Source: CAZWSX01 sp964636985
Lineage (GTDB): Bacteria > Planctomycetota > Planctomycetia > Pirellulales > Pirellulaceae
Reading direction: 5' to 3'
Length of the DNA: 64,000 bases
NCBI GenBank assembly: GCA_964636985.1
Contig: CAZWSX010000029.1
Span: forward strand, 16,911 to 80,910
The translations under genes were made by a program, and so were the position numbers. Shown here one piece after another: positions 37,201 through 44,375 of the stretch (position 1 is its first letter; each line of letters opens with the position of its first letter). The notes beneath the pieces were generated by a model. It saw only the letters and a list, made by a program, of their open reading frames with translations, was not told where the DNA came from and did no database searches.

Positions 37201-37702
37201 ATTGGTCTTCGACATCCTTCACCAGGCCGAAGTCGGCGACCTTGACGTGGCCGCCCACGATCAACAGGTTTTCGGGTTTGACGTCGAGGTGCTGCAGGCC
37301 GTGCAGCTCGTACATGTAGTCGAGCGCATCGGCGGCGTCGGCGATGTACCGAATCAATTCTTCGCGCGGCACGCCGACGTTTCGCTCTTTGACGCATTCG
37401 CCGAAGCGATCCTTGAGCGAACCATCGGCCAGTTCGGTGACGATGATCAGCTTTCCGTTGACCACCTCGATCCGTTCGAGCGAAAGCAGGAACGGGTGGC
37501 GCAGCGTTTTGATCAGGTTCAGGCTTTTGAGTTCGCGCGAGGCGCGCTCATCGTCCGAATAGCCGTAGATCACTTTGACGGCTTTTTGCAGGCCGCCCGG
37601 CGCATCGGCTTTCCAGACTTCTCCATATCCGCCGGCGCCAAGGCGCTCGCGGATTACGTAGCCGGCGATCGGTTCGGCGTCTTGAGGAGTCGCTGAGGGC
37701 AC
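34247..37702 (-). CDS. Ser/Thr protein kinase fused to a tubulin-like (Tubulin_2) domain
   Basis: Residues 12-270 are a complete Hanks-type kinase: glycine loop LGAGGYGEVW, K43 in AVKVIY, HLDVKPENLL (catalytic D140, N145), DFG at 157-159 and APE at 181-183. A linker leads to a second part from about residue 350 that fits the bacterial tubulin-like family: PTVLIGVGFTGGVILQQI as the first nucleotide loop and IVVGSVSGGVGGMLLDVANL (about 503-522) where tubulins have GGGTGSG. That loop is degenerate, so GTP binding is uncertain. About 600 further residues are helical and of unknown role. No membrane span is visible. The start is GTG 37702 with AGGATC upstream. The FHA-EAL gene lies 79 bases upstream on the same strand. 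Confidence 0.88.
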   Translation of the reverse strand: MPSATPQDAEPIAGYVIRERLGAGGYGEVWKADAPGGLQKAVKVIYGYSDDERASRELKSLNLIKTLRHPFLLSLERIEVVNGKLIIVTELADGSLKDRFGECVKERNVGVPREELIRYIADAADALDYMYELHGLQHLDVKPENLLIVGGHVKVADFGLVKDVEDQSMSLMGGLTPIYAAPEVYNASPGRGSDQYSLAIVFQEMLTGALPFPGKTPAQLAAQHLNSKPSLVALPEAFRPIIARALSKQPNQRFPSCRELVEALREAAKRADGKAPESAGRAAPTSEERAQCTTDFVRNSSLGSYADRGLTEHGQPSVNNTNVWSDTTKCPNIKITDVPPPQVPENLSAPPTVLIGVGFTGGVILQQIRQRLLTRLKPGDGCPAVQFLLLDSNMQDVMRAQRGDDGAPLAQDDCTTLALRMPQDYRAERESHLQWLSRRWIYNIPKSLQTEGMRPLGRLAFVDHHKTVSTKLRQRIARLLQPELVTQASQSIGVQFAGKPRAIVVGSVSGGVGGMLLDVANLTRQLMDESGIGEHDVMGVMIHATGRIPQRAELARVNACAMLRELYAQARPGGWYPGDPACGLHPRQNDAAPFRHNYFLHLGNDLSDLEMNAALERVAEYLYRELIGTAGSALRNDRHDAPTHDDRGDVLLRSFGIAPIGFDESGVVSRAVERTLVELVDLWVGDNQPNQADVVARIKQATKNLTDELRLEFEPFFARAYQAIHGALGSRLFEALGAAVAGENKPIDPKAVAALEPIAVHQMVNAIMGPREWVKPDDKRFTAIRKKLLQDIEKESKGAVSLLRQWVTAQLEEPSSRLVRAETAFKQVGAACAAATDAAKAYLASKTSDIDLIENHYHMIPVEATKQKAPAPRRNPAEWLRHIEKYCQLRMDELAAIFTIEFAATVKRLLTATGDQIVELRRELRLFRSLFFVPSEEGDAAEPAVPSCLMEELEQVLETAVSGFRHDVLNHTAGLFDAGRKAANESFVTVIMRGGEPRQHLVTYLRDSVRDLTLRMLSQIDLADLAWKLGAASPSAAESPTPEGLTKVLADAHPRVLSQASRRLIVSLSRRSAVATDAQRFAAGLAHAGVGGTALLAPDVDDSLTFCWEFSDMPLAHVAWRLVDGRADLVEFTDQVQTRIDIQIPSFAPLQ

Positions 37703-37781
37703 AAAATAGATCCTGGGAAAGGTCAGTCTCGCTGCGGACTTCGGTCCGATCTAGTTCACTGGCGTCGTTCGAAGTGGATGG

Positions 37782-38900
37782 TTAAAAGTCGGGAAGCGAA
37801 TCGAGCGGTTGGACTCCCGCGAAGTGGTTGCCTTGCGCGTACTGGACGCCAAGTTGGCGGCAGGTGGCCGCTTCGTCCTCGTGGTGGACTCCGGTCGCGA
37901 TGATCTCGAACTTCTTGTCCCTGGCCACGCGGACGATTTCTTGAAGCTGGCCGCGCCGATCGGCCGCGCGATCGATGCCGCGTGCCAACGAGGGCGAGAG
38001 CCGCAAAAAGTCCGGCGCCACCGCGGCCAGGTTGGCCAGCTGCGAGCCGCCGCGGGCGAAGCCGTCGTAAGCGATGCGAACCCCTGCTTCCCGCAACGTG
38101 GCGACGAATTCGCGGAAGAAAGGAATGTCGGCCACGCTGCCGTCCGGGATCGCCGCGACAATCGGGCTGGCGACGCGGCATTGCAGATCGCAAATAGAAG
38201 CCACCACATCCTGGCGGCCCACTTCCTGCGATTCGATCTTGGCGATCAGCCATTGCCCCGGCCAGTACCGCGCCGCTTGCTCGATCGACCGCCAACGAGC
38301 CATCGCGTGCCACAAGGCGGTGCCGCGGGCTTCGACTTCGCGGACCCAGCGCTCCGAGCCGGATACTGAATCCTGCCGCACCGACAGGTCGATGGCGACG
38401 TGGGAATCGGTGGCCAGTTCGACGATCGGCTGGAACGAGAACCGCAGCCCGCCCGTATAGGTGGCCTCGCGAAGGCAGCGAATCGCATGGATCATCGTGG
38501 CTAAGTCGCCCGCTTCCTCTCCAGCAAACGTGGAATCCGCGAGATGTTGTGTGGTGACTTGAACGGCCTCGCCGGGGCCGCTCACATCGAAGATCAACTC
38601 GATGTTGGCGAACATGACTTGATCGCCGTCGTTCAAGCGGGCCTCGGTCACCTTTTGGCCGTTCACAAAGGTGCCGTTGGTGCTGTTGTTGTCACGCAGG
38701 TAAAAACCATTCGCGTCGCGCCGCACCAGCGCATGTTCGCGGGAGACCTTCGCCGAATCGAGCGTCAGATCGCAGTCGTCGCTGCGACCGATCGTAAACG
38801 GGGTCTGGAGGATCTCAAACGTTTTCGCCGGCGAGTTGCCCGAGTTACGGACAAACCGCGCTACGGCTTGCGTCGGATCGGTAATCGGTATGGTGCGCAT
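37782..38900 (-). CDS. FHA domain fused to a degenerate EAL domain
   Basis: Residues about 28-105 are an FHA domain (FTIGRSDDCDLTL, KVSREHALV, NNSTNGTFVNG). Residues about 150-372 follow the EAL fold, starting LRFSFQPIVELATDSHVAIDL, where the EAL tripeptide has become IDL. YDGFARGGSQLANL stands where DDFGTGxSSL is expected, ATGVHHEDE replaces AEGVE, and only QGNHFAGVQPL at the end is normal. The metal ligands are therefore missing and cyclic-di-GMP hydrolysis is not expected; it may bind the nucleotide or a protein. The FHA part suggests recruitment by a phosphothreonine. It is upstream of the kinase-tubulin gene on the same strand and divergent from the REC-GGDEF-CBS gene. Confidence 0.88.
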   Translation of the reverse strand: MRTIPITDPTQAVARFVRNSGNSPAKTFEILQTPFTIGRSDDCDLTLDSAKVSREHALVRRDANGFYLRDNNSTNGTFVNGQKVTEARLNDGDQVMFANIELIFDVSGPGEAVQVTTQHLADSTFAGEEAGDLATMIHAIRCLREATYTGGLRFSFQPIVELATDSHVAIDLSVRQDSVSGSERWVREVEARGTALWHAMARWRSIEQAARYWPGQWLIAKIESQEVGRQDVVASICDLQCRVASPIVAAIPDGSVADIPFFREFVATLREAGVRIAYDGFARGGSQLANLAAVAPDFLRLSPSLARGIDRAADRRGQLQEIVRVARDKKFEIIATGVHHEDEAATCRQLGVQYAQGNHFAGVQPLDSLPDF

Positions 38901-39206
38901 TCGTTAACAACTCTTGTGAACTTATCGGAGGGGCATATCCCTGACTCGCGCATCGGAATGAATCGTGCGAAGTTCATCCCGACGGCGAGCGCGCAACCCC
39001 ACAAAGGTGGAGAATCCGCCACCAAAACCTAGCATGCGCCTAACGTGGTGCCGGAACTTCTTTCCGGGAATAATTCCACCGCAGCCCGTTTCGTAACCTA
39101 CGATTTCGATGGATCGCTGCGCCGTGGGGGCACTGCCTGACTAACCGGCATAAACGGCCCGCGATCCTGTGCAAAACAAGGAATACAACGAGAACATTTG
39201 AGTGAC
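38901..39206. other. Divergent intergenic region, about 306 bases
   Basis: This holds the upstream regions of the FHA-EAL/kinase genes and the REC-GGDEF-CBS gene. No open frame with a credible start and no clear promoter pair was found by eye. Confidence 0.5.
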
Positions 39207-40625
39207 ATGATGGGGACGTTGATGTCGCCGATGGCTGTGCTGTGTGTATCGGAGGATCCCGTTACATTGCGGCAGCTTGCGCGCTGTCTGGGACCGATGC
39301 GCTTCGAGTTCCGGGCGGCCAGCAATGCCCAAGCCGCCGTCGCTGCCGCGATGTGCGGAACAGTCGAGATGGTGATTATCGATAGCGCCGTCGCGGGCGA
39401 CGGAGCCTGGTCGGTGCTGCAAACCTTGCGCGGCCAGCAAGCGATTCCCGAGTCGACTCAAGCCTTTTATCTTTCGCGGCAGAAAGACGCTGCCGCCCTT
39501 AAAACCGCCTACAGTCGCGGCTTCGACGACTTCCTGTCGTATCCCGTGGTGCCGGGCGAGGTCGCGGCGCGACTCCGTTCCGCGGCCCGGATGATCGAAT
39601 TCCATCGCCGCCGCCAGATCACGCCTGGGCCCGATGCCGAAACCGGCTTGCCCAATCGCGCGGCCCTGGCTGCCGCCGCCCACGAATGCCTCACCAACGG
39701 TGGACAAGGCTGGATGGTCGTCGGCGATATCGATTACTTCCAGCGGATACCGCGGCGTTTCGGTCAGAAGCAAGCCAACGAACTATTGCAAGCGATTACC
39801 GATCGGCTGCTCGATACATGCGACGACTCGACGTTGCTGGCAGCGTGGGACTTCGATCGCTTCGGCGTGGTCTCGACCGTCGGCAACGATCAGCAGCGTT
39901 CGCAATGGATCGCCCGGATCCGCAACGAAGTGCTCGGAAAGCCACTGGCGATCGGCAACGAAGAAGTCGTGCTCACCGCCAGCTTTGGCTGGGCATCTCT
40001 GGAGGAAACGGGGCAGATCAGCCTGCTGCGATGCGAGGACGCCCTGCGCCTCGCGAAGACCTCCGGCCGCAATATCGTTTGCAGTTACAGCGACGTGCTT
40101 CACGACCGGCAAGCGGGCGAATCGAGCCGATCGAACCACCGGTGCCTGGCCCGCGACGTGGCCGCTCCGGTCACCATCGCGATGCATCCCGACGAAACCG
40201 TCGAGCAGGCGCAGCGGTTGATGGAACAATCGGGCGTCGCCATGCTGCCCGTCGTCGACCGTGAAGGCAAGTTGGTGGGCGTCATCAACCGTCAACGGTC
40301 TCAGCAAGACACCGATGTGCGGACAGGCGACTCGCGGGCCCGTGGATTGAGCATGAGCGGCTCGCTCCGGTACCTCCGCAACACGATGAACACGCAACTG
40401 GTGACGGTCGAGTTCGATGCCACGTTTGACGATGCGGTCGGAGCGATGACCGAACAAAATGCCACGGCCGTTTTTGTGGTTCAAAACCGGGTCCCGCTGG
40501 GCGTGCTGACACGCTCGCTGGTCGCAGCCCTCGAACAGCCGATCGAGCGAAATACGTTCGATGCCAACGAAGAGGAAATCGCGGCGTGGCGCGTGCACGA
40601 GCCCTGCCTTGTGTCGTTGGACTGA
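39207..40625 (+). CDS. Degenerate REC, degenerate GGDEF and tandem CBS domain protein
   Basis: Residues about 9-130 resemble a response regulator receiver: MAVLCVSEDP, then MVIIDSAVAGDGAW with a candidate phospho-aspartate. The conserved lysine before proline is replaced (FLSYPVVPGEV). The middle resembles GGDEF: ETGLPNRAALAAA and VVGDIDYFQRIPRRFGQ, but AAWDFDRFGVV stands where the active RxGGDEF motif should be, so cyclase activity is not expected. The C-terminal 150 residues contain two CBS motifs (AMHPDETVEQAQRLMEQSG, TVEFDATFDDAVGAMTEQN), which usually bind adenine nucleotides. It may be an allosteric sensor in the same circuit as the FHA-EAL protein. The start is uncertain among TTG 39198, ATG 39207 and ATG 39210. 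Confidence 0.85.
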   Translation: MMGTLMSPMAVLCVSEDPVTLRQLARCLGPMRFEFRAASNAQAAVAAAMCGTVEMVIIDSAVAGDGAWSVLQTLRGQQAIPESTQAFYLSRQKDAAALKTAYSRGFDDFLSYPVVPGEVAARLRSAARMIEFHRRRQITPGPDAETGLPNRAALAAAAHECLTNGGQGWMVVGDIDYFQRIPRRFGQKQANELLQAITDRLLDTCDDSTLLAAWDFDRFGVVSTVGNDQQRSQWIARIRNEVLGKPLAIGNEEVVLTASFGWASLEETGQISLLRCEDALRLAKTSGRNIVCSYSDVLHDRQAGESSRSNHRCLARDVAAPVTIAMHPDETVEQAQRLMEQSGVAMLPVVDREGKLVGVINRQRSQQDTDVRTGDSRARGLSMSGSLRYLRNTMNTQLVTVEFDATFDDAVGAMTEQNATAVFVVQNRVPLGVLTRSLVAALEQPIERNTFDANEEEIAAWRVHEPCLVSLD

Positions 40626-40885
40626 ACGTGATGTTGGTATGAACAGAAGCCATGGAACGGCTGCTGTGGACGATTCGTTCGCCTTAAACTACCCCCCTCC
40701 CTCCCTTTTCCCTCCAACCTGGCAAATCTCCCCATCTCTCAGCGCCGCACGGTCGTGATTGGACCGGACAACGCCCGCTTTGGATCGGCGAAGTTTTCCT
40801 ACAATCGATGAATCAGCGCGATGGGGCGCGGCCGGGTTGGACCCGTTGGCCTTGCACCCGTCGGTTCAGAAAGGATGCCCCTTCC

Positions 40886-42277
40886 ATGCCCCACTTCGAT
40901 GTTGTTGTGATTGGAACAGGTCCCGGCGGCGAGGGTGCCGCGATGCAAGCCTGCAAGCAGGGACTCAACGTCGCCGTGGTCGAGCGGTTTCTCAAGCTGG
41001 GCGGAGGCTGCACCCACTGGGGAACGATCCCAAGTAAGGCTCTGCGTTACGCCATTTTTCAAACGGCGGAAGTCAATAACAAACCGCTGTTCCGTGAAAT
41101 GGGGATCAACATCGAGTTCGACTTTCCCAGACTCCGCAAGAGCGCCCAAACGGTAATCGCCCAGCAGACGGAACTGCGGGCCAGCTTTTACGAGCGAAAC
41201 CGTGTTCCCCTGTTCAAAGGCGAAGGCCGCTTCCTCGACCCGCACACCGTCGAGGTTTCCGAAGATCGCGGTGCCAAGGACATTCTCACGGCGGACAACA
41301 TTGTCATCGCCAGCGGCTCACGCCCTTATCGGCCGGCCGACGTCGATTTCAACCACCCGCGGATCTTCGATAGCGATACGATTTTGAACCTGTCGTACAC
41401 GCCAAAATCGATCTGCGTCTACGGTGCGGGCGTCGTGGGGTGCGAGTATGCCTCGATGTTTCGCAACATGGGCGTGAAGCTCAATTTGATCAACACCCGT
41501 ACGCGATTGCTCGAGTTCCTCGACGACGAGATCAGCGACGCCCTCAGCTATCACATGCGGGAAAATGGAGCCGTCATTCGCCACGGCGAAGAGTACGAGC
41601 GGATCGAAGGGGTCGACGATGGAGTGGTGCTCCACCTCAAGAGCGGCAAGAAGATCAAATCCGATATTTTCTTGTGGGCCAATGGACGTTCGGGCAATAC
41701 CGAAGACCTGTCGCTCGATAAGGTAGGCATCGCGCCCGACAAGCGCGGACTCGTCAAAGTCGATGAAGACTATCGGACCATGGTCCCCCACGTGTACGCA
41801 GTCGGCGACGTGATCGGCTATCCATCGCTGGCTAGTGCCGCTTACGTACAAGGCCGAGCCGCGGCGCTGCGAATTGCCGGCGACGAACACGCGGGACAAC
41901 TCGGCAAGCTCATCCCGACAGGCATTTACACCAGCCCCGAGATCAGCAGCGTCGGCAAGACCGAGCGGGAATTGACGGCCGAGGGCATTCCCTACGAAAT
42001 CGGCCACGCACAATTCCGCAGCCTGGCTCGCGCACAAATCACCGGCCGCCGGACCGGGATGCTGAAACTGCTCTTCCAACGCGATACGCTCGAGATCCTG
42101 GGCGTCCACTGCTTTGGCGCGACGGCGAGCGAAATCGTCCACATCGGCCAGGCCATCATGTCGCAAGAAGGCCCTGGCAACACCTTGATGTACTTCATCA
42201 ACACGACGTTCAACTATCCGACCATGGCCGAAGCTTACCGCGTGGCAGCGCTGAATGGGTTTAACCGGTTGTTTTAA
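40886..42277 (+). CDS. sthA: Soluble (Si-specific) NAD(P)+ transhydrogenase
   Basis: The 463-residue flavoprotein belongs to the pyridine nucleotide-disulfide oxidoreductase family. FAD-binding VVVIGTGPGGEGAAMQ and NAD(P)-binding ICVYGAGVVGCEYAS are visible. The segment GGGCTHWGTIPSKALRYA is the SthA form, with one cysteine instead of the CxxxxC redox disulfide, which separates it from lipoamide dehydrogenase and glutathione reductase. It passes hydride between NADPH and NAD+ in the cytoplasm. ATG 40886 is preceded by AAAGGA; the 26 upstream codons do not fit the family. It converges with the signal peptidase gene, and the two stop codons share bases 42274-42277. Confidence 0.94.
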   Translation: MPHFDVVVIGTGPGGEGAAMQACKQGLNVAVVERFLKLGGGCTHWGTIPSKALRYAIFQTAEVNNKPLFREMGINIEFDFPRLRKSAQTVIAQQTELRASFYERNRVPLFKGEGRFLDPHTVEVSEDRGAKDILTADNIVIASGSRPYRPADVDFNHPRIFDSDTILNLSYTPKSICVYGAGVVGCEYASMFRNMGVKLNLINTRTRLLEFLDDEISDALSYHMRENGAVIRHGEEYERIEGVDDGVVLHLKSGKKIKSDIFLWANGRSGNTEDLSLDKVGIAPDKRGLVKVDEDYRTMVPHVYAVGDVIGYPSLASAAYVQGRAAALRIAGDEHAGQLGKLIPTGIYTSPEISSVGKTERELTAEGIPYEIGHAQFRSLARAQITGRRTGMLKLLFQRDTLEILGVHCFGATASEIVHIGQAIMSQEGPGNTLMYFINTTFNYPTMAEAYRVAALNGFNRLF

Positions 42278-42933
42278 GGATTCACGAAGCCGCGGCGGCC
42301 CGCCGGGGCGACGATCATCCAGGGACGGCCGACGATAACTTCCGGTAAGATCTCGCCGTTGTAGCGGCTGTCTTCGGAATCGTGCGTATCGTCGCCGAGG
42401 ACGTAGTAACCTTTTCCGCATTGGTACACGCGATCCTCATAGACATTGGCGATGGCCAGGTAGCGGACCACCGGCACGCCTTGAGGCGGTTCTTTCAGTA
42501 CGCCATCGATCACGAGTTGGCCCCTCTTGGTGACCTGGACTTTTTCGCCCGGCAGGCCGACGACTCGCTTCATCACCAGGCCGAACTCGTCGCTCCAAAA
42601 AGCGATCAGCTCCCATCGTTTGGGTTGCCGGAAGCGGTAGGTGATTTTTTCGGTCAGCACCCGGTCTCCATTGCTCCGGCCGCTTCCCTGCAAGGTCGGC
42701 GACATCGAGTTGGAGTGGATTTGCGAAAAGTTGAATGCGAAGTGGTAGACGATCCCGAGCAGGCCTACCGCGGCCAGAGCATGCTCAAGCCCTCGCAGAA
42801 TTCTTCGCCACAGGGGGCGGCGCCGACGGCGTACTTCCCGGGGTGCCGGAGTTACCGGTGCGGGCACCTCTGGATTCCCTGGCGGCGAAGGTGCAGCGTC
42901 GGTGGTTGGCTCGCGACTTTCAGCGGCACTCAT
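42274..42933 (-). CDS. lepB: Signal peptidase I
   Basis: The 219-residue protein has a proline-rich cytoplasmic N-terminus (about 35 residues), a basic patch and one membrane span (about residues 50-70). The type I peptidase motifs follow: SNSMSPTL with catalytic S76, MKRVVGLPGE with the general base K122, and GDDTHDSEDSRYNG (box E; the usual GDN is GDD). It should cleave signal peptides on the outer face of the cytoplasmic membrane. Its ATG overlaps the stop of the preceding small membrane protein gene (ATGA at 42930-42933), so it is the coupled last gene of a four-gene operon with a radical SAM enzyme. Confidence 0.95.
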   Translation of the reverse strand: MSAAESREPTTDAAPSPPGNPEVPAPVTPAPREVRRRRRPLWRRILRGLEHALAAVGLLGIVYHFAFNFSQIHSNSMSPTLQGSGRSNGDRVLTEKITYRFRQPKRWELIAFWSDEFGLVMKRVVGLPGEKVQVTKRGQLVIDGVLKEPPQGVPVVRYLAIANVYEDRVYQCGKGYYVLGDDTHDSEDSRYNGEILPEVIVGRPWMIVAPAGRRGFVNP

Positions 42934-43280
42934 TCCTGTCGATCCGTATGAGGCGACTGGCTCTTGGCATCGCCTTCCATTTCAGCTTGGAGGAAGGCTT
43001 GCTGTTCCGTGAGCGCCTGTTCGATTTCGGCGTGTCGCGTGGCCCAGCGGAGGCGAGTCGATCGCGAAGCGCCCATCGCTGGCATGGGGTTCATCGGTCC
43101 CAGGAGCAGCCAAGCCGATCCCAAGGCAACGACCGAGACGGTGGCGACAAAGCCTTTATCAATGGGGGGTGAATGAGGAACTTCGTCAATCCAAATGATG
43201 CCATGATCGTTAGGTGGCGCCTCTACCGGAGGATGCAGCACCGGGTGCGATTGCCAAGCGAGACGTAAGGGCTGATTCAT
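42930..43280 (-). CDS. Small single-span membrane protein (B), paralogue of the protein at 44376
   Basis: The 116-residue protein has a proline/histidine-rich N-terminus (SHPVLHPPVEAPP, then IDEVPHSPP), one membrane span at about 44-61, and a charged C-terminal helix containing EIEQALTEQQAF at residues 85-96. The gene 1.1 kb upstream encodes a protein with the same order and the matching helix EIERALAEQEAL at the same distance from its span. Start and stop overlap the radical SAM gene upstream (ATGA at 43277-43280) and lepB downstream. No family is recognised. Given the radical SAM neighbour, it may be a substrate or a membrane partner of that enzyme; this is inference. Confidence 0.8.
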   Translation of the reverse strand: MNQPLRLAWQSHPVLHPPVEAPPNDHGIIWIDEVPHSPPIDKGFVATVSVVALGSAWLLLGPMNPMPAMGASRSTRLRWATRHAEIEQALTEQQAFLQAEMEGDAKSQSPHTDRQE

Positions 43281-44335
43281 GACAACATCTCCTCTTTCTG
43301 AGTTGTCTGCGGGCGCAACTGGCTGACTATTTCATCGGCACACCTGGCGAGCGCTCTTTCGAGTTGCTGAGCCAAGGGATCGCTGGTGGCGGGGCAGCCT
43401 GTTCGAACGACGTTACTGCACGGACAACTCGCGGCGCAGTCGGAGCGCGGCGGCTGCGGCCGATCGCGCGGCGGTAGAAAGGGACCGTCGTCCATGACGT
43501 GACCCGCTAAAGCGAAACGATTGGCAGGCTCGTCCGCACCCACAAGCCGCTCGCACGGATAGATTCGGCCCGATGGAGCAACGGCAATCTCGCCAAAACC
43601 AAACCCGCAGCGGGCGGTATCAGAAAACGGCAACCGCAATCGTTTGGCGACGGCTTCGTCGATCCAACTGATGCTCCCCGCAGGGACCAATCGCAACCAC
43701 ACTTGCTGACAATCTTGAATGGCGCTGGAAAGCGCCGCGATGTCGACTTCGTTCCATGATGCCCAGACATCGAGCGACGGAATGAAGTGCCGCGCACCGT
43801 GCGACTGGAGCCACTCGATGCCCGCTGCTAGTTGCTGCACGTTGTCGGGGCGGACCACCGTGATGACGTTGAAATCACGGCCAGCCTGCGCCAGTTCGCG
43901 GATTGTCTCGACGACGATCGACGACGTACCGTGGCCATCGGCCGTGCGGCGGTGCCGGTCGTGGACTTCCGGCAGGCCATCGTGACTGATACTCAAGGCG
44001 ACGCGAGGATCGTTCATCACGCGCCAAGCGACAGGCGATTTCACGGTTCCGTTGGTAGTCATCGTGACGTCGAGTCGCCAGGAGTGTCGTTGTGCCTGGG
44101 TTGCTGCGTACTCGATGAGTTCTTCCACCAGCTCCGCTTCGGCGAGCGGTTCACCTCCGAAGAAGGCGAGTTCCAGCGTCCCGCCGCCGCTAAGCGATTG
44201 AAACGATCGATCGATGGCATGGCGACCCATTTCGAGCGGCATCCGCCGGCCGAATTTCTCGCGTGTGTAGCAATACGTGCAGCGCATATTGCACGCATGA
44301 TTCACGACCAGGATTAACCCAAATCGCCGATACAT
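43277..44335 (-). CDS. Radical SAM protein with SPASM-like C-terminus
   Basis: The CxxxCxxC motif is in NHACNMRCTYCYTREKFG and binds the SAM-cleaving [4Fe-4S] cluster. GGEP (FFGGEPLAEAEL) and MTTNGT follow as in the family. The C-terminus has a second cysteine set: CGFGFGEIAVAPSGRIYPCERLVG, then DCAASCPCSN and GCPATSD, as in SPASM or twitch domains that carry extra clusters. This build is found in enzymes that modify peptides or proteins, such as RiPP maturases and sulfatase-maturing enzymes; no sulfatase-family gene other than DUF1501 is nearby. Two small membrane proteins flank it. ATG 44335 gives 352 residues; TTG 44362 would add nine. Confidence 0.9.
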   Translation of the reverse strand: MYRRFGLILVVNHACNMRCTYCYTREKFGRRMPLEMGRHAIDRSFQSLSGGGTLELAFFGGEPLAEAELVEELIEYAATQAQRHSWRLDVTMTTNGTVKSPVAWRVMNDPRVALSISHDGLPEVHDRHRRTADGHGTSSIVVETIRELAQAGRDFNVITVVRPDNVQQLAAGIEWLQSHGARHFIPSLDVWASWNEVDIAALSSAIQDCQQVWLRLVPAGSISWIDEAVAKRLRLPFSDTARCGFGFGEIAVAPSGRIYPCERLVGADEPANRFALAGHVMDDGPFLPPRDRPQPPRSDCAASCPCSNVVRTGCPATSDPLAQQLERALARCADEIVSQLRPQTTQKEEMLS

Positions 44336-44375
44336 AAGTCCTGCCAAGATCGAATGAGCCAAGCGACCATGCCGG

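Noticed and set aside
40680..40760. Pyrimidine-rich stretch before sthA as a further copy of repeat B
   Set aside because: It resembles the pyrimidine arm but lacks the core and the CACCGCGGAG end motif, so membership cannot be supported.
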